From NCBI RefSeq assembly GCF_002240415.1, contig NZ_CP020028.1, positions 3,063,501-3,127,500 of the forward strand: DNA of 64,000 bases, read 5' to 3'. The notes below the pieces were generated by a model. It was not told the DNA's origin. It saw only the letters and a program-made list of their open reading frames with translations, and did no database searches. Source of the DNA: Paenibacillus kribbensis (GTDB taxonomy: Bacteria; Bacillota; Bacilli; Paenibacillales; Paenibacillaceae). Position 1 is the first letter of the stretch. Each line of letters starts with the position of its first letter. This document shows, piece after piece, positions 57,156 through 64,000 of the stretch. Position numbers and translations under genes: made by a program.

Positions 57156-58316
57156 TCAGAATCCGTTCAGACCCTGTCTTTTTAAATCCTGCGCCACCAA
57201 ACGTGCCAGCTCCCTTGCACCTGCAAAGTTCGGATGAAGAGAGTCACCATTCATATACAGGGCGAGCGTAGCCTCTTTGCCAATAGAAGTAAAATAAGCT
57301 GAGCTAAGTACGTTCAAATCAACCAAAGGCGTTTGTTCCTCTTGAGCCAGTGCCAAAATAGCACTTCTATACCATCTATGCTCAGCGTTGTGTACATTGT
57401 TAGCATTAAAGTCCGTGGCTCGGCCTTGCGGTGTTGACAGGATGACTGTCGCCCCCTTCGCCTTAACCTGACGGATCATATCCCGCATCCAGTCCTTAAA
57501 CTCCGCTTCACTTTCATTATGCTTGGGATTGGTATCATTAATGCCTAGCTGGAGAATGAAATAATCCCCGGGCTTAATATATTTGACAATGGCCTCCAAC
57601 TGTCCGTCCTGATGGAAGCCCCTAGCAATTTGACCGCCTGACGCCATGTTGCGGATCTGAAAAGTATTGGGGTTCACAAACGCTGGCAACAGTTGTCCCC
57701 ATCCGGCCTGTACACTACTATTTAGCGGATAATAGTTACATACAGTAGAATCTCCGCCGATATAAATCGTTCGATTGGTAACCGGATTACCAGACAATTG
57801 CTTGATTTCCAATGCACTGAGTGTAAAGGCTGCACCCTCTTTGCCTTCGGTGACCAGCAGGTTCAGCTGTCCATCTGTTACTGGAATTTGGAAGCGATCC
57901 TTCGCCCCATTTCCTGTCATATTAATGACCTGATACACGCCCTCAGCGGCAATACTCGAACGAGAGGTATTTCCTAACGTAACCGACACCTCATACAGTC
58001 CGGGAGGAAGATCAACATCAAAGGTGTTTTCACTTTTCGTTCCGGTAGCCAGAAACTGTACCGCATCACTAGCCACTCCAGCCCCAGAGGCACTGACATT
58101 GCGCATGTTCTCGGGGGTACGGAAGCCATAGCCGCGTGCCTTATCGTAGGACAGCGAAGCACTCACTCCGGTATAGCCCGCTTCGACCGTGCCTCCCCCA
58201 AAATCAAACTTATACTCGCCTGCGGCTGCATACGCGGGGGCAGCTATGCCCAAACCCGGTGCACCCCATAAAAAAGCAGCTAAAAGCATACCTGTCAAAC
58301 CTTTTTTCCACTTCAA
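57156..58316 (-). CDS. Secreted SGNH hydrolase, CE12 rhamnogalacturonan acetylesterase type
   Basis: 386 residues from a TTG start preceded by GGAGGAGG; the nearby ATG is in another frame. A signal peptide (GMLLAAFLWGAPGLGIAAPAYA) leads into a beta-rich carbohydrate-binding-like N-terminal domain (YKFDFGGGTVEAGYTGVS), common before CE12 domains. The catalytic domain has block I GGDSTVCNYY (nucleophile Ser near residue 190), block II with Gly in NMASGGQIARGF, block III GIND, and block V DSLHPN with the Asp-His pair. Such enzymes remove acetyl groups from pectic rhamnogalacturonan, fitting a plant-associated life. Single gene. Confidence 0.9.
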   Translation of the reverse strand: MKWKKGLTGMLLAAFLWGAPGLGIAAPAYAAAGEYKFDFGGGTVEAGYTGVSASLSYDKARGYGFRTPENMRNVSASGAGVASDAVQFLATGTKSENTFDVDLPPGLYEVSVTLGNTSRSSIAAEGVYQVINMTGNGAKDRFQIPVTDGQLNLLVTEGKEGAAFTLSALEIKQLSGNPVTNRTIYIGGDSTVCNYYPLNSSVQAGWGQLLPAFVNPNTFQIRNMASGGQIARGFHQDGQLEAIVKYIKPGDYFILQLGINDTNPKHNESEAEFKDWMRDMIRQVKAKGATVILSTPQGRATDFNANNVHNAEHRWYRSAILALAQEEQTPLVDLNVLSSAYFTSIGKEATLALYMNGDSLHPNFAGARELARLVAQDLKRQGLNGF

Positions 58317-58474
58317 TCTTCATTCCTCCTCCAGAATTTAAATTGTACTAAATGAACCTTTCAAACTCTGTTGTAAGCGTATACATAAAATTTTTCTATC
58401 TAGATACAGGTTTGTACCTATTTGATTTCTATGCAATAGAAAAGCAGCTTATTCGTTGCAAATTGTAATCAAAA

Positions 58475-58502
58475 AAGCTTCGCAGACACATCTGCGAAGC
58501 TA
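58475..58502 (-). terminator. Terminator of the 140-residue protein gene
   Basis: AGCTTCGCAGA and TCTGCGAAGCT flank a CACA loop. On the minus strand the stem is followed by TTTTTTGATT. It lies about 50 nt downstream of the stop codon at 58551. Confidence 0.88.
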
Positions 58503-58550
58503 CGTGAATCAAAATTCCTTATTTCACAATTACTGTAATCAGTCGCAACA

Positions 58551-58973
58551 TTAGTCTCCAACCAAAATACCGTCGAAGCTCTCTGGACCTACCCGTATCG
58601 TACCCGCCAGGTTCGAAGAAACAAAAGCTGTATAAGTCAATTGTGGTGTAATCGGCGGGTTGAAATCATCTGCCGAGAACGTAATAACCTGTGGAGCCAA
58701 TACACTTAAGCTGAACGTAGACGTTGCCGAATAAACGAGAGGATCGGTTGGCAACGTACCTCTTACAATGGTGATTGTAATTCCTACTAAAGCAAGCGGA
58801 AGTTGAAGTGAAATGGTGCCTTTAAGCAGAACCCGTGGCGTACCTGTTATTCCCAGTGTGTTTAATCCGATCTGCCCAAACAATTGAGGCGTATTCAAAA
58901 CAGTGATCGGAATGAAAATGGAGTTTGCAAATGAAGCGTTTTGAGATGTTCTTCCATCAATAAATGTTCCCAT
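58551..58973 (-). CDS. Unrecognised beta-rich hydrophobic 140-residue protein
   Basis: The ATG has a strong GGGGGG-type site (gaggggggaaaacc) and the gene has its own terminator, so it is a real gene. The protein lacks a signal peptide and cysteine and is rich in Thr, Leu, Ile, Val, Ser and Pro in alternating patterns (SIFIPITVLNTPQLFG, TISLQLPLALVGITITIV, STFSLSVLAPQVITFSADD), suggesting a beta-sandwich. I do not recognise a catalytic motif. The style recalls C-terminal domains of exosporium or spore-surface proteins in Paenibacillus and Bacillus, but this is only an impression. Confidence 0.75.
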   Translation of the reverse strand: MGTFIDGRTSQNASFANSIFIPITVLNTPQLFGQIGLNTLGITGTPRVLLKGTISLQLPLALVGITITIVRGTLPTDPLVYSATSTFSLSVLAPQVITFSADDFNPPITPQLTYTAFVSSNLAGTIRVGPESFDGILVGD

Positions 58974-59320
58974 GGTTTTCCCCCCTCTCTCGATCAGACA
59001 CTAATAGACTATGAAAAAAATCGTTTTGTGCTTGGACTATATCACTTGTAAAACACACAACTTCTGATGAATAGGGGAATGTGCAGCTCTTTCTCTGGTC
59101 CTATGAATACACTAAATCAGCACGGGGAAAGAAGGAACATTAGAAGCACCTCCCGTCAGAACTAATGCGACAGGAACCGCCGAATTCTTAATTTCTTAAC
59201 AAATGTTAAGAAGTTGATAAGCGTTTCTTAAGCCCTACCCTTTCGGATTGTTAAGAACTTTATCTTTTAATAGAAAGAGTTCAATAAGATCCAGTTCACG
59301 GCCGAAAGGAAATGAAGCTT
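58974..59320. other. Divergent control region
   Basis: About 350 bp between the minus-strand 140-residue gene and the plus-strand acyltransferase, without a credible gene. It contains the perfect palindrome listed separately and further copies of its half-site (TTCTTAA at 59185 and 59225; TTAAGAA at 59251). No clear sigma-A promoter pair could be assigned. Confidence 0.6.
59193..59212. promoter_or_regulatory. Perfect palindrome TTCTTAACA-AA-TGTTAAGAA
   Basis: Two 9-bp arms separated by AA, with extra TTCTTAA half-sites nearby. It lies about 110 bp before the acyltransferase start. There is no T-run, so it is not a terminator; a dimeric repressor or activator site is the simplest reading. Confidence 0.5.
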
Positions 59321-60511
59321 ATGAAGCATACAAACAAGGAAAAAATTCCCGAATTGCAATTAGTTAGAGCCATGGCGATTGTAGCCGTTATTATGGTCCA
59401 CGCCACTTCCTATGCAACAGTTCAACTTACAGATTCCAGCCTTTATGTTGTATATAATGCGCTCAATGTGCTGATGAAGTATGGTACACCTGTATTTATC
59501 GCGCTAAGCAGCATGGTGCTGTTCTACAACTATAAGGATCGTCCGATGAGACGACAGCTATTAATCCGCTTTTATAAGCAGAGATTGCTGTATATTCTCT
59601 TGCCTTACTTTATGTTCTCTCTGTTTTATTTTGTCCTTTCTCTCATGGCTGGCAGCTCCGAACCGTTGAATATAGCCGCGCTTGCGGAAAGCTTTGCTTT
59701 GAAGCTGGCGACAGGTAAAGCGTATACGCATTTATACTATATTTTTATCATGATGCAATTCTATCTTGCATTTCCACTCGTGCTGTGGATGTTCCAGCGT
59801 TATCGGTATATTCCGCAATGGTCTATCGTCATGGGTCTGCTGGTACAGTGGTCATTTGTAATTGGCAACAAATTTCTATTTCAGGTTCAAAACAAAGGTA
59901 GCTGGGCGCTGTCTTATATGGCCTGCTACATGCTGGGCGCTGCTCTTGGCTACTATTATCCGCAGCTCCGAACGTGGTTCCTGATGCGCAAGGGGGAACG
60001 AAGTTTTGCCGGGGTGCTGTCATGGATCGGAGTTTGGGCCGTATGGTTGATTTCAGCTACCGTGCATGTCTACATGTGGTACGAAAGCAGAATATACGGA
60101 ACTTCCTACAATTCGCTGATTTTTGAGCTTATGTACAATATGTACAGCCTGTCCAGTACGCTGGTATTGCTACAAGTTTCCTTTTCAATGTATAGACGGC
60201 AACATTCCTTTGTCATTCGCAAGCTGGAACGTCTGGGCACCCTGTCCTTTGATGTGTATCTGATTCATCCGTTCTTCCTGCTGCTGTATCGGCAGTTTTC
60301 GCCACACATCGGTTCACCGCAGCTCATTCATATGTGGTACGCCGGAGGCTTTTTCTTTGCGCTTCTTTGCTCCTGGCTCGTCGTGTCGGTGACTACCCGT
60401 TTCCTGCCATTTGCATGGATTTTGTTCGGTCAGCTGCCGGGAATACGGAAAAGCCCATTCAAACAGGCAGACTGTATCTCTTCACCCGAAACGATATTGT
60501 CCAAAGGCTGA
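59321..60511 (+). CDS. Membrane acyltransferase (acyltransferase 3 family)
   Basis: 396 residues with about ten hydrophobic segments. The N-terminus carries the family motif LQLVRAMAIVAVIMVHATS, with the conserved Arg and His of acyltransferase 3 (OatA/NodX-type) proteins. The ATG at 59321 is preferred because AAAGGA lies 9 nt upstream; the ATG at 59312 is almost in contact with that site. Such proteins transfer acetyl or other acyl groups to surface polysaccharides, peptidoglycan or antibiotics. No SGNH domain is fused. A role in cell-surface modification is likely; the substrate is not shown. Confidence 0.88.
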   Translation: MKHTNKEKIPELQLVRAMAIVAVIMVHATSYATVQLTDSSLYVVYNALNVLMKYGTPVFIALSSMVLFYNYKDRPMRRQLLIRFYKQRLLYILLPYFMFSLFYFVLSLMAGSSEPLNIAALAESFALKLATGKAYTHLYYIFIMMQFYLAFPLVLWMFQRYRYIPQWSIVMGLLVQWSFVIGNKFLFQVQNKGSWALSYMACYMLGAALGYYYPQLRTWFLMRKGERSFAGVLSWIGVWAVWLISATVHVYMWYESRIYGTSYNSLIFELMYNMYSLSSTLVLLQVSFSMYRRQHSFVIRKLERLGTLSFDVYLIHPFFLLLYRQFSPHIGSPQLIHMWYAGGFFFALLCSWLVVSVTTRFLPFAWILFGQLPGIRKSPFKQADCISSPETILSKG

Positions 60512-60638
60512 TGACGCGAGACAAACGGTCAACTTTGATATCAGTTTATTTGTAAGAATATAGATACCGCATTTGTGGTAATGTAATGCTATTTCTCTAA
60601 TTAATTTGTCATGCTTGCTTTGAGAAAGAGTATTCTTT

Positions 60639-60681
60639 CGACATTTAGCTCACCCCTTTAAAGGAGTGAGCTAAATGTCGG
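60639..60681. terminator. Bidirectional terminator between acyltransferase and immunity gene
   Basis: CGACATTTAGCTCAC (60639-60653) and its exact complement (60666-60680) form a 15-bp stem, followed by GATTTTTATT on the plus strand. Convergent genes end on both sides. Confidence 0.9.
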
Positions 60682-60712
60682 ATTTTTATTCTATTGCTCT
60701 ACAAGATCATTT

Positions 60713-60997
60713 TTATTTATCTCCGTGTAATTTTGTCAATAATAACTCAATCATGCGCTCGATCTTTTTAATGTTCAAATTTCTTTGTCCATATAAATAA
60801 ATAAATTCTTGTACTCGATCCCAAATCTTAAGTTCATTTATTTCTTCGATCTCCTGAGTCAGACCTTCAACATAAGCAGGTAGCTCCCTATTTTTGAACT
60901 CCTCAATTAAGTTCTCTAAATCAGCATAGTCCATACTCCAGTTAAAGTAACTCTCTATAAAATACTTTAAATTTTCATAATTCACTTCTTGGTTCAT
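60713..60997 (-). CDS. Predicted immunity protein of the RNase toxin
   Basis: A 94-residue acidic protein, mostly helical (LENLIEEFKNREL, GLTQEIEEINELKIWDRVQEFI, IERMIELLLTKL). No membrane segment or signal peptide, which suits a cytoplasmic inhibitor. GAGGAG precedes the ATG. It starts 16 nt after the toxin stop codon, the normal position of an immunity gene in polymorphic toxin loci. It resembles small CdiI-type immunity proteins in size and style; the family assignment is by context. Confidence 0.8.
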   Translation of the reverse strand: MNQEVNYENLKYFIESYFNWSMDYADLENLIEEFKNRELPAYVEGLTQEIEEINELKIWDRVQEFIYLYGQRNLNIKKIERMIELLLTKLHGDK

Positions 60998-61013
60998 ATA
61001 CTATTCTCCTCTT

Positions 61014-62237
61014 TTATTTAAACACGGGATAACCCGTAATAATTCTAAATCCGGTTGGCATCGAGGAATCTTTTACTAAATATAGTTGGGACTTCGATAA
61101 GTCATTTGTTACATGCTTTGAAGATGAGTTCCCTCCATTCTTTACGTCTACGCCTCGTCCAATAGAAAACTCGTGATCAGCTTTTGTTATGAGATATCCT
61201 CTAGAATTAGGGTTTTCTATCCATTCTGCAATCTTATCAGCGTTTCTTCTGATATTCTCTTGCGTTGATTTGAGAGCTATACTTTTATCAGAAAACGTTG
61301 TAGAAGGGACTCCTTCTTGGGAGGCACGTTTTATTAATTCTTCATTTGTCTTGCCAACGTGCTTTTGAAGCAAATGCCCACCATTAGATTCCATTTCATC
61401 TAATATATTATTATTTACGTTTTTACGTATATCATTAGCTTTATTTTTTAATATTTCGGTCTTAGAAATCCCTTCTCCCTTCGACATCTGCCACAATTCC
61501 GCTGAGCTTTTCCCTATGCCACTCGCACCTTTAACTGCGGTTGTGCCTCCATGTGCCGCTAAAGCCGCTGAGCCAATCAATCCAGGTATTCCGATTATAC
61601 TACCAACTCCTGTAGATGAAACAGCAACTGATAATCCTTCTCCACCTGTTCCAACGATTACCTCACCAGCACCCTGCAATGTTGTAGCTACGTGACCGAT
61701 AATTTCACCTACTTTAGCTGCCATTGGATGATCATAGTCGCGGTCTTTGTCGGGCAGCATCCCCAAGGTTAAATCTTCCTGAATTGCTCCTTTTGCTCCT
61801 TGAGCAGCATCCCATAAAATTTCTCCTTGAAGCTTACTAGCTTCCATCTGGGCTTCTGCCTTGGTGATCTCAGCTTGTCCAATTTGTTCAAAAATTTTAT
61901 GTAGCCAGCCTTCATCGCTGGATGCCGTTTTAATAGGTACACCATTCCCCGGCACATCTAATACGACCTTTTCTCCGTCAACCTGTGTGAAGTTTTTTGA
62001 AATAAAAATGAGTTCCTGTGCTACTGTTGATAGTCGTTCAAGCGTCATGCCCATGGATTGTCGGGAAACCTGAAATTCCTGAAAAAACCTCTCTTGGGTA
62101 GCCCCCGACCAGCCTTGTTGCACAAAATCAATTCGCCCACTCAAAAAGTTCAGCATCCGTTCCATTTCATGTTTGCCTTGCAAGAACTGGTCAGCCACTT
62201 CCATCAATTTGTCAGGTGGAACCAATATTCTCCCCAT
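61014..62237 (-). CDS. WXG100-type secreted toxin with RNase A-like C-terminus
   Basis: A 407-residue polymorphic toxin. Residues 1-90 form a WXG100-like helical hairpin (WSG at 43-45), the usual export signal for the type VII secretion system. Residues 155-250 hold a Gly/Ala-rich, partly hydrophobic stretch (IIGIPGLIGSAALAAHGG), as in pretoxin regions. Residues about 285-407 match the bacterial RNase A-like toxin domain (CdiA-CT of Yersinia kristensenii): GGHLLQKHVGKT, then ITGYPVFK at the end. The catalytic His, Arg, Thr and Tyr of that family map to His293, Arg304, Thr401 and Tyr403; the His-Arg gap of 11 and the Thr-x-Tyr pattern are kept. The immunity gene follows. The ribosome binding site is weak. 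Confidence 0.87.
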   Translation of the reverse strand: MGRILVPPDKLMEVADQFLQGKHEMERMLNFLSGRIDFVQQGWSGATQERFFQEFQVSRQSMGMTLERLSTVAQELIFISKNFTQVDGEKVVLDVPGNGVPIKTASSDEGWLHKIFEQIGQAEITKAEAQMEASKLQGEILWDAAQGAKGAIQEDLTLGMLPDKDRDYDHPMAAKVGEIIGHVATTLQGAGEVIVGTGGEGLSVAVSSTGVGSIIGIPGLIGSAALAAHGGTTAVKGASGIGKSSAELWQMSKGEGISKTEILKNKANDIRKNVNNNILDEMESNGGHLLQKHVGKTNEELIKRASQEGVPSTTFSDKSIALKSTQENIRRNADKIAEWIENPNSRGYLITKADHEFSIGRGVDVKNGGNSSSKHVTNDLSKSQLYLVKDSSMPTGFRIITGYPVFK

Positions 62238-62409
62238 TCTACCACGCCCACTTTAATTTTGATGGAAATAATCTTATCAGAAGGGGTGATTTAGGGAAAT
62301 CCATCTGTTATCCTGTTATTTCCTTTTAATTGATATGACATTTGAACTGAAATAAAACAGAGATTACTACGACTAAAGTAGTGTATATCGCTGTTAGATG
62401 ATGCCTAAG

Positions 62410-62625
62410 TTAGGATGTAGCAGTGATCGCTTTCAAATCTTGATCCTCAACCATATCCTGTAACTCAGGAATAAGTGTGAAGAGTTTTTTGTAGTTTCTA
62501 AGCTGCTGAGTAGTTATATTCAAATCATTAGCGATATCCTCTTGAGTTTTTGCCAGAGCAAAGTTATTTCGGTCTGTCTTCTGAAGAATATTTTTTAGCT
62601 CTGTCTCCTCCATGCTCAATTCCAT
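62410..62625 (-). pseudogene. ParB/RepB-like HTH fragment
   Basis: The 71-codon frame from the ATG at 62625 (GGAGAGG upstream) contains TQEDIANDLNITTQQLRNYKKLFTLIPELQDMVE. This resembles the helix-turn-helix middle part of ParB/RepB partition-type proteins (IA-LGIS---L--Y--L--L-PELQ--V-). The N-terminal ParB nuclease box and the C-terminus are missing, and the frame stops right after the HTH. It is probably a remnant of a plasmid- or phage-derived gene, although a small standalone HTH protein cannot be excluded. Confidence 0.55.
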
Positions 62626-62888
62626 AAATCCTCTCCAACTCAACATTACATTTAGCAAGCTTCAGCAAATACAAAAAAGACTAGACGGACAATCCCATCT
62701 AACCTTCCACTGACACTGAGCTGATTATATACTTTAGTGTGCCACCCTGTTTCTCTTTGATCCATATTAGGAATGATTAAATTTCACCGTGATGTGTTGG
62801 TTGGTAACTAGATCCTTTATCTTGAAATTGTATAGGGGTACATATAACTTAGGACAATTTTACGCTTCATCTTCCTCCACCTCTTTAA

Positions 62889-63137
62889 TCAAATTTCTAT
62901 AAGCTGCCTTTGTATCAGGTGAGCATACTCCTGATAAGACTCATACTGCCATATACATTTAATTACATACGATTTATTATTGTTTAATGTAAATTTTGCC
63001 AAACAACTTAACAAAAAAGTAAAGCCATCAGAAAATCTTCCTTTGGTCAAATAATAATATGATAATTCCTTAGAGAAGTGTATATAACTATACAAAAAAG
63101 CTCGCTCCCATTTTATAGTTGAGGAGTGAGCTTTCAT
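62889..63137 (-). pseudogene. Possible gene remnant
   Basis: An open frame of about 83 codons (SKELSYYYLTKGRFSDGFTFLLSCLAKFTLNNN, QYESYQEYAHLIQRQLI) resembles the C-terminal part of helical TPR-type regulators, but its first codons lie inside the terminator hairpin of the neighbouring gene and no ribosome binding site is seen. It is best read as the 3' end of a decayed gene, with low certainty. Confidence 0.3.
63096..63135 (-). terminator. Terminator of the secreted protein gene
   Basis: On the minus strand AAAGCTCACTCC and GGAGCGAGCTTTTTT form a hairpin (one G-T pair) ending in a T-run, about 35 nt after the stop codon at 63170. Confidence 0.85.
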
Positions 63138-63169
63138 GTGAATCAAAGTCCAGTCATCTTATTTGCCTT

Positions 63170-63910
63170 TTAATAATTCACATCTTTTGGATACTCAATA
63201 TTAATAGGTTTTTTTGTTCCATTAACATAAGTGTATCCAGCGTTTTCCGATTGTCTACCTTGGTAAGTATTCCCAATATAATAGTCATAATAATCATATC
63301 TAACAATAGTTGTATTATACTGATCGTAGTTGATAGCTGCGTAATAGTTTCTTGTATTGTAGGATGAGCCTTCAGGAGGGCCAGAGTATACATCTGTAGT
63401 ATTGTAAGTTTTAGATACTGTACCACTTACATTTCCTGTAAGACTCTCCTTAACTATATATGCAATATTTGCATCAACTGTTGCTGTAATTGAAACTGTT
63501 CCACTTACTGTAAGGCTAGAACTACGTGTTGCAGTTCGCCCTTTAGCCACGCTAATAATAAGTGTTTGTTTTTGAATTGGCCCCACAGAATATCCAGTAA
63601 TTTTGTTACTACCAAGTGCATATTCTGGCTTAACATAAACGCGACGATCTCCAGCCTGAGGTGTGATCACAGAATTTTTCTGAACGAGCTTGGGATCAAC
63701 AAATTCAACGCGCGCATTTGGATTACCTTGTGTTTCAAATCTGGTAATTGCAGATGTTGGAACATCCTGAATATTCGGCTCTGCAATTTCTACGGTTGTG
63801 TTTTGAATAGTATTACCTGAATTTTCTTCTGCAAAAGACAATGGAGCAAAGACGGCTAGAGCAGTTGATAGAGATAAAATTACTGCGGTAAGTTTCTTCA
63901 AAATCATCAT
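63170..63910 (-). CDS. Secreted protein of unknown function
   Basis: Up to 246 residues. A signal peptide (KKLTAVILSLSTALAVFAPLSFA) is followed by a Thr/Asn-rich mature part with repeated beta-strand patterns (TRSSSLTVSGTVSITATVDANIAYIV) and a Tyr/Asn-rich C-terminus (YYAAINYDQYNTTIVRYDYYDYYIGNTYQG). No cysteines and no recognisable catalytic motif. The AAAGG site abuts the ATG at 63910; the fourth codon TTG (63901), 9 nt further on, gives the more usual spacing and a typical KKLT signal-peptide start. I do not recognise the family. Confidence 0.75.
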   Translation of the reverse strand: MMILKKLTAVILSLSTALAVFAPLSFAEENSGNTIQNTTVEIAEPNIQDVPTSAITRFETQGNPNARVEFVDPKLVQKNSVITPQAGDRRVYVKPEYALGSNKITGYSVGPIQKQTLIISVAKGRTATRSSSLTVSGTVSITATVDANIAYIVKESLTGNVSGTVSKTYNTTDVYSGPPEGSSYNTRNYYAAINYDQYNTTIVRYDYYDYYIGNTYQGRQSENAGYTYVNGTKKPINIEYPKDVNY

Positions 63911-64000
63911 CCTTTTTTTCTATTTTTTGTAGTTAACTATATATACTGCATAAAAATTCTATTCCCTTCTTTTTGTAGCAAAAAAAGTAGAAAAAATGAT

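Noticed and set aside
61769..62073. Short alternative frames within the toxin gene
   Set aside because: They lack ribosome binding sites and show no protein-like pattern. The WXG100-toxin frame explains the region.

Overview
The window looks like a chromosomal segment of a spore-forming Gram-positive bacterium of the Paenibacillus polymyxa group. The evidence is strong AGGAGG-type ribosome binding sites with some TTG/GTG starts, a ccpN-yqfL pair, glpX, CE12-type and SGNH hydrolases, and above all a lipopeptide synthetase cluster with the gene order reported for tridecaptin (thioesterase, two ABC exporters, giant NRPS, second NRPS). This rests on translated motifs and family knowledge; no database search was run.

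Region 1 (1-47845, all on the minus strand, so read right to left) is the biosynthetic operon: a type II thioesterase (triA-like), two half-size ABC exporters that overlap each other (triB-, triC-like), a single 42.2 kb NRPS gene of 14,060 codons (triD-like), and the first 172 codons of the next NRPS (triE-like), which runs off the window. TriD starts with a fatty-acylating C domain. It has ten complete modules with E domains in modules 1, 2, 3, 4, 5 and 8, and ends in a complete C domain with no A domain behind it. Adenylation codes read by eye predict: acyl - D-Val - D-Dab - D-Val/Ile - D-Ser - D-aromatic - Gly - Ser - D-Dab - aromatic - Glu - (TriE residues). The D/L pattern and residues 1, 2, 4, 5, 8, 9 and 10 fit tridecaptin A1 as I remember it, but positions 3, 6 and 7 do not (hydrophobic D-residue, Gly and Ser instead of Gly, Dab and Dab). 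The cluster may therefore make a less cationic congener. Near-identical A domains in modules 2/8, 4/7 and 5/9, plus a repeated T-C block, point to duplication or gene conversion inside the gene.

Region 2 (48655-51335, minus) is central carbon control: glpX (gluconeogenic fructose-bisphosphatase), yqfL (PPDK/PEP synthase regulatory protein) and ccpN (HTH-CBS repressor of gluconeogenesis).

Region 3 (51520-56109, minus) is a four-gene export operon: a TolC-like coiled-coil protein, a HlyD/MacA-like adaptor, a MacB-type ATPase and a FtsX/MacB permease. A TolC relative in a single-membrane bacterium is unusual. A 62-codon gene diverges from this operon across a promoter region that carries four hexamers with exact 11-bp spacing, as in OmpR/PhoP-family operators.

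Region 4 (56763-60511) has an alkyltransferase-like DNA repair protein lacking the active cysteine, a secreted SGNH/CE12 esterase, an unrecognised beta-rich 140-residue protein and a membrane acyltransferase.

Region 5 (60713-64000, visibly more A+T-rich) is accessory: a WXG100-type secreted toxin whose C-terminus has the features of the bacterial RNase A-like toxin domain, its small immunity gene, one or two decayed gene remnants and a secreted protein of unknown function.
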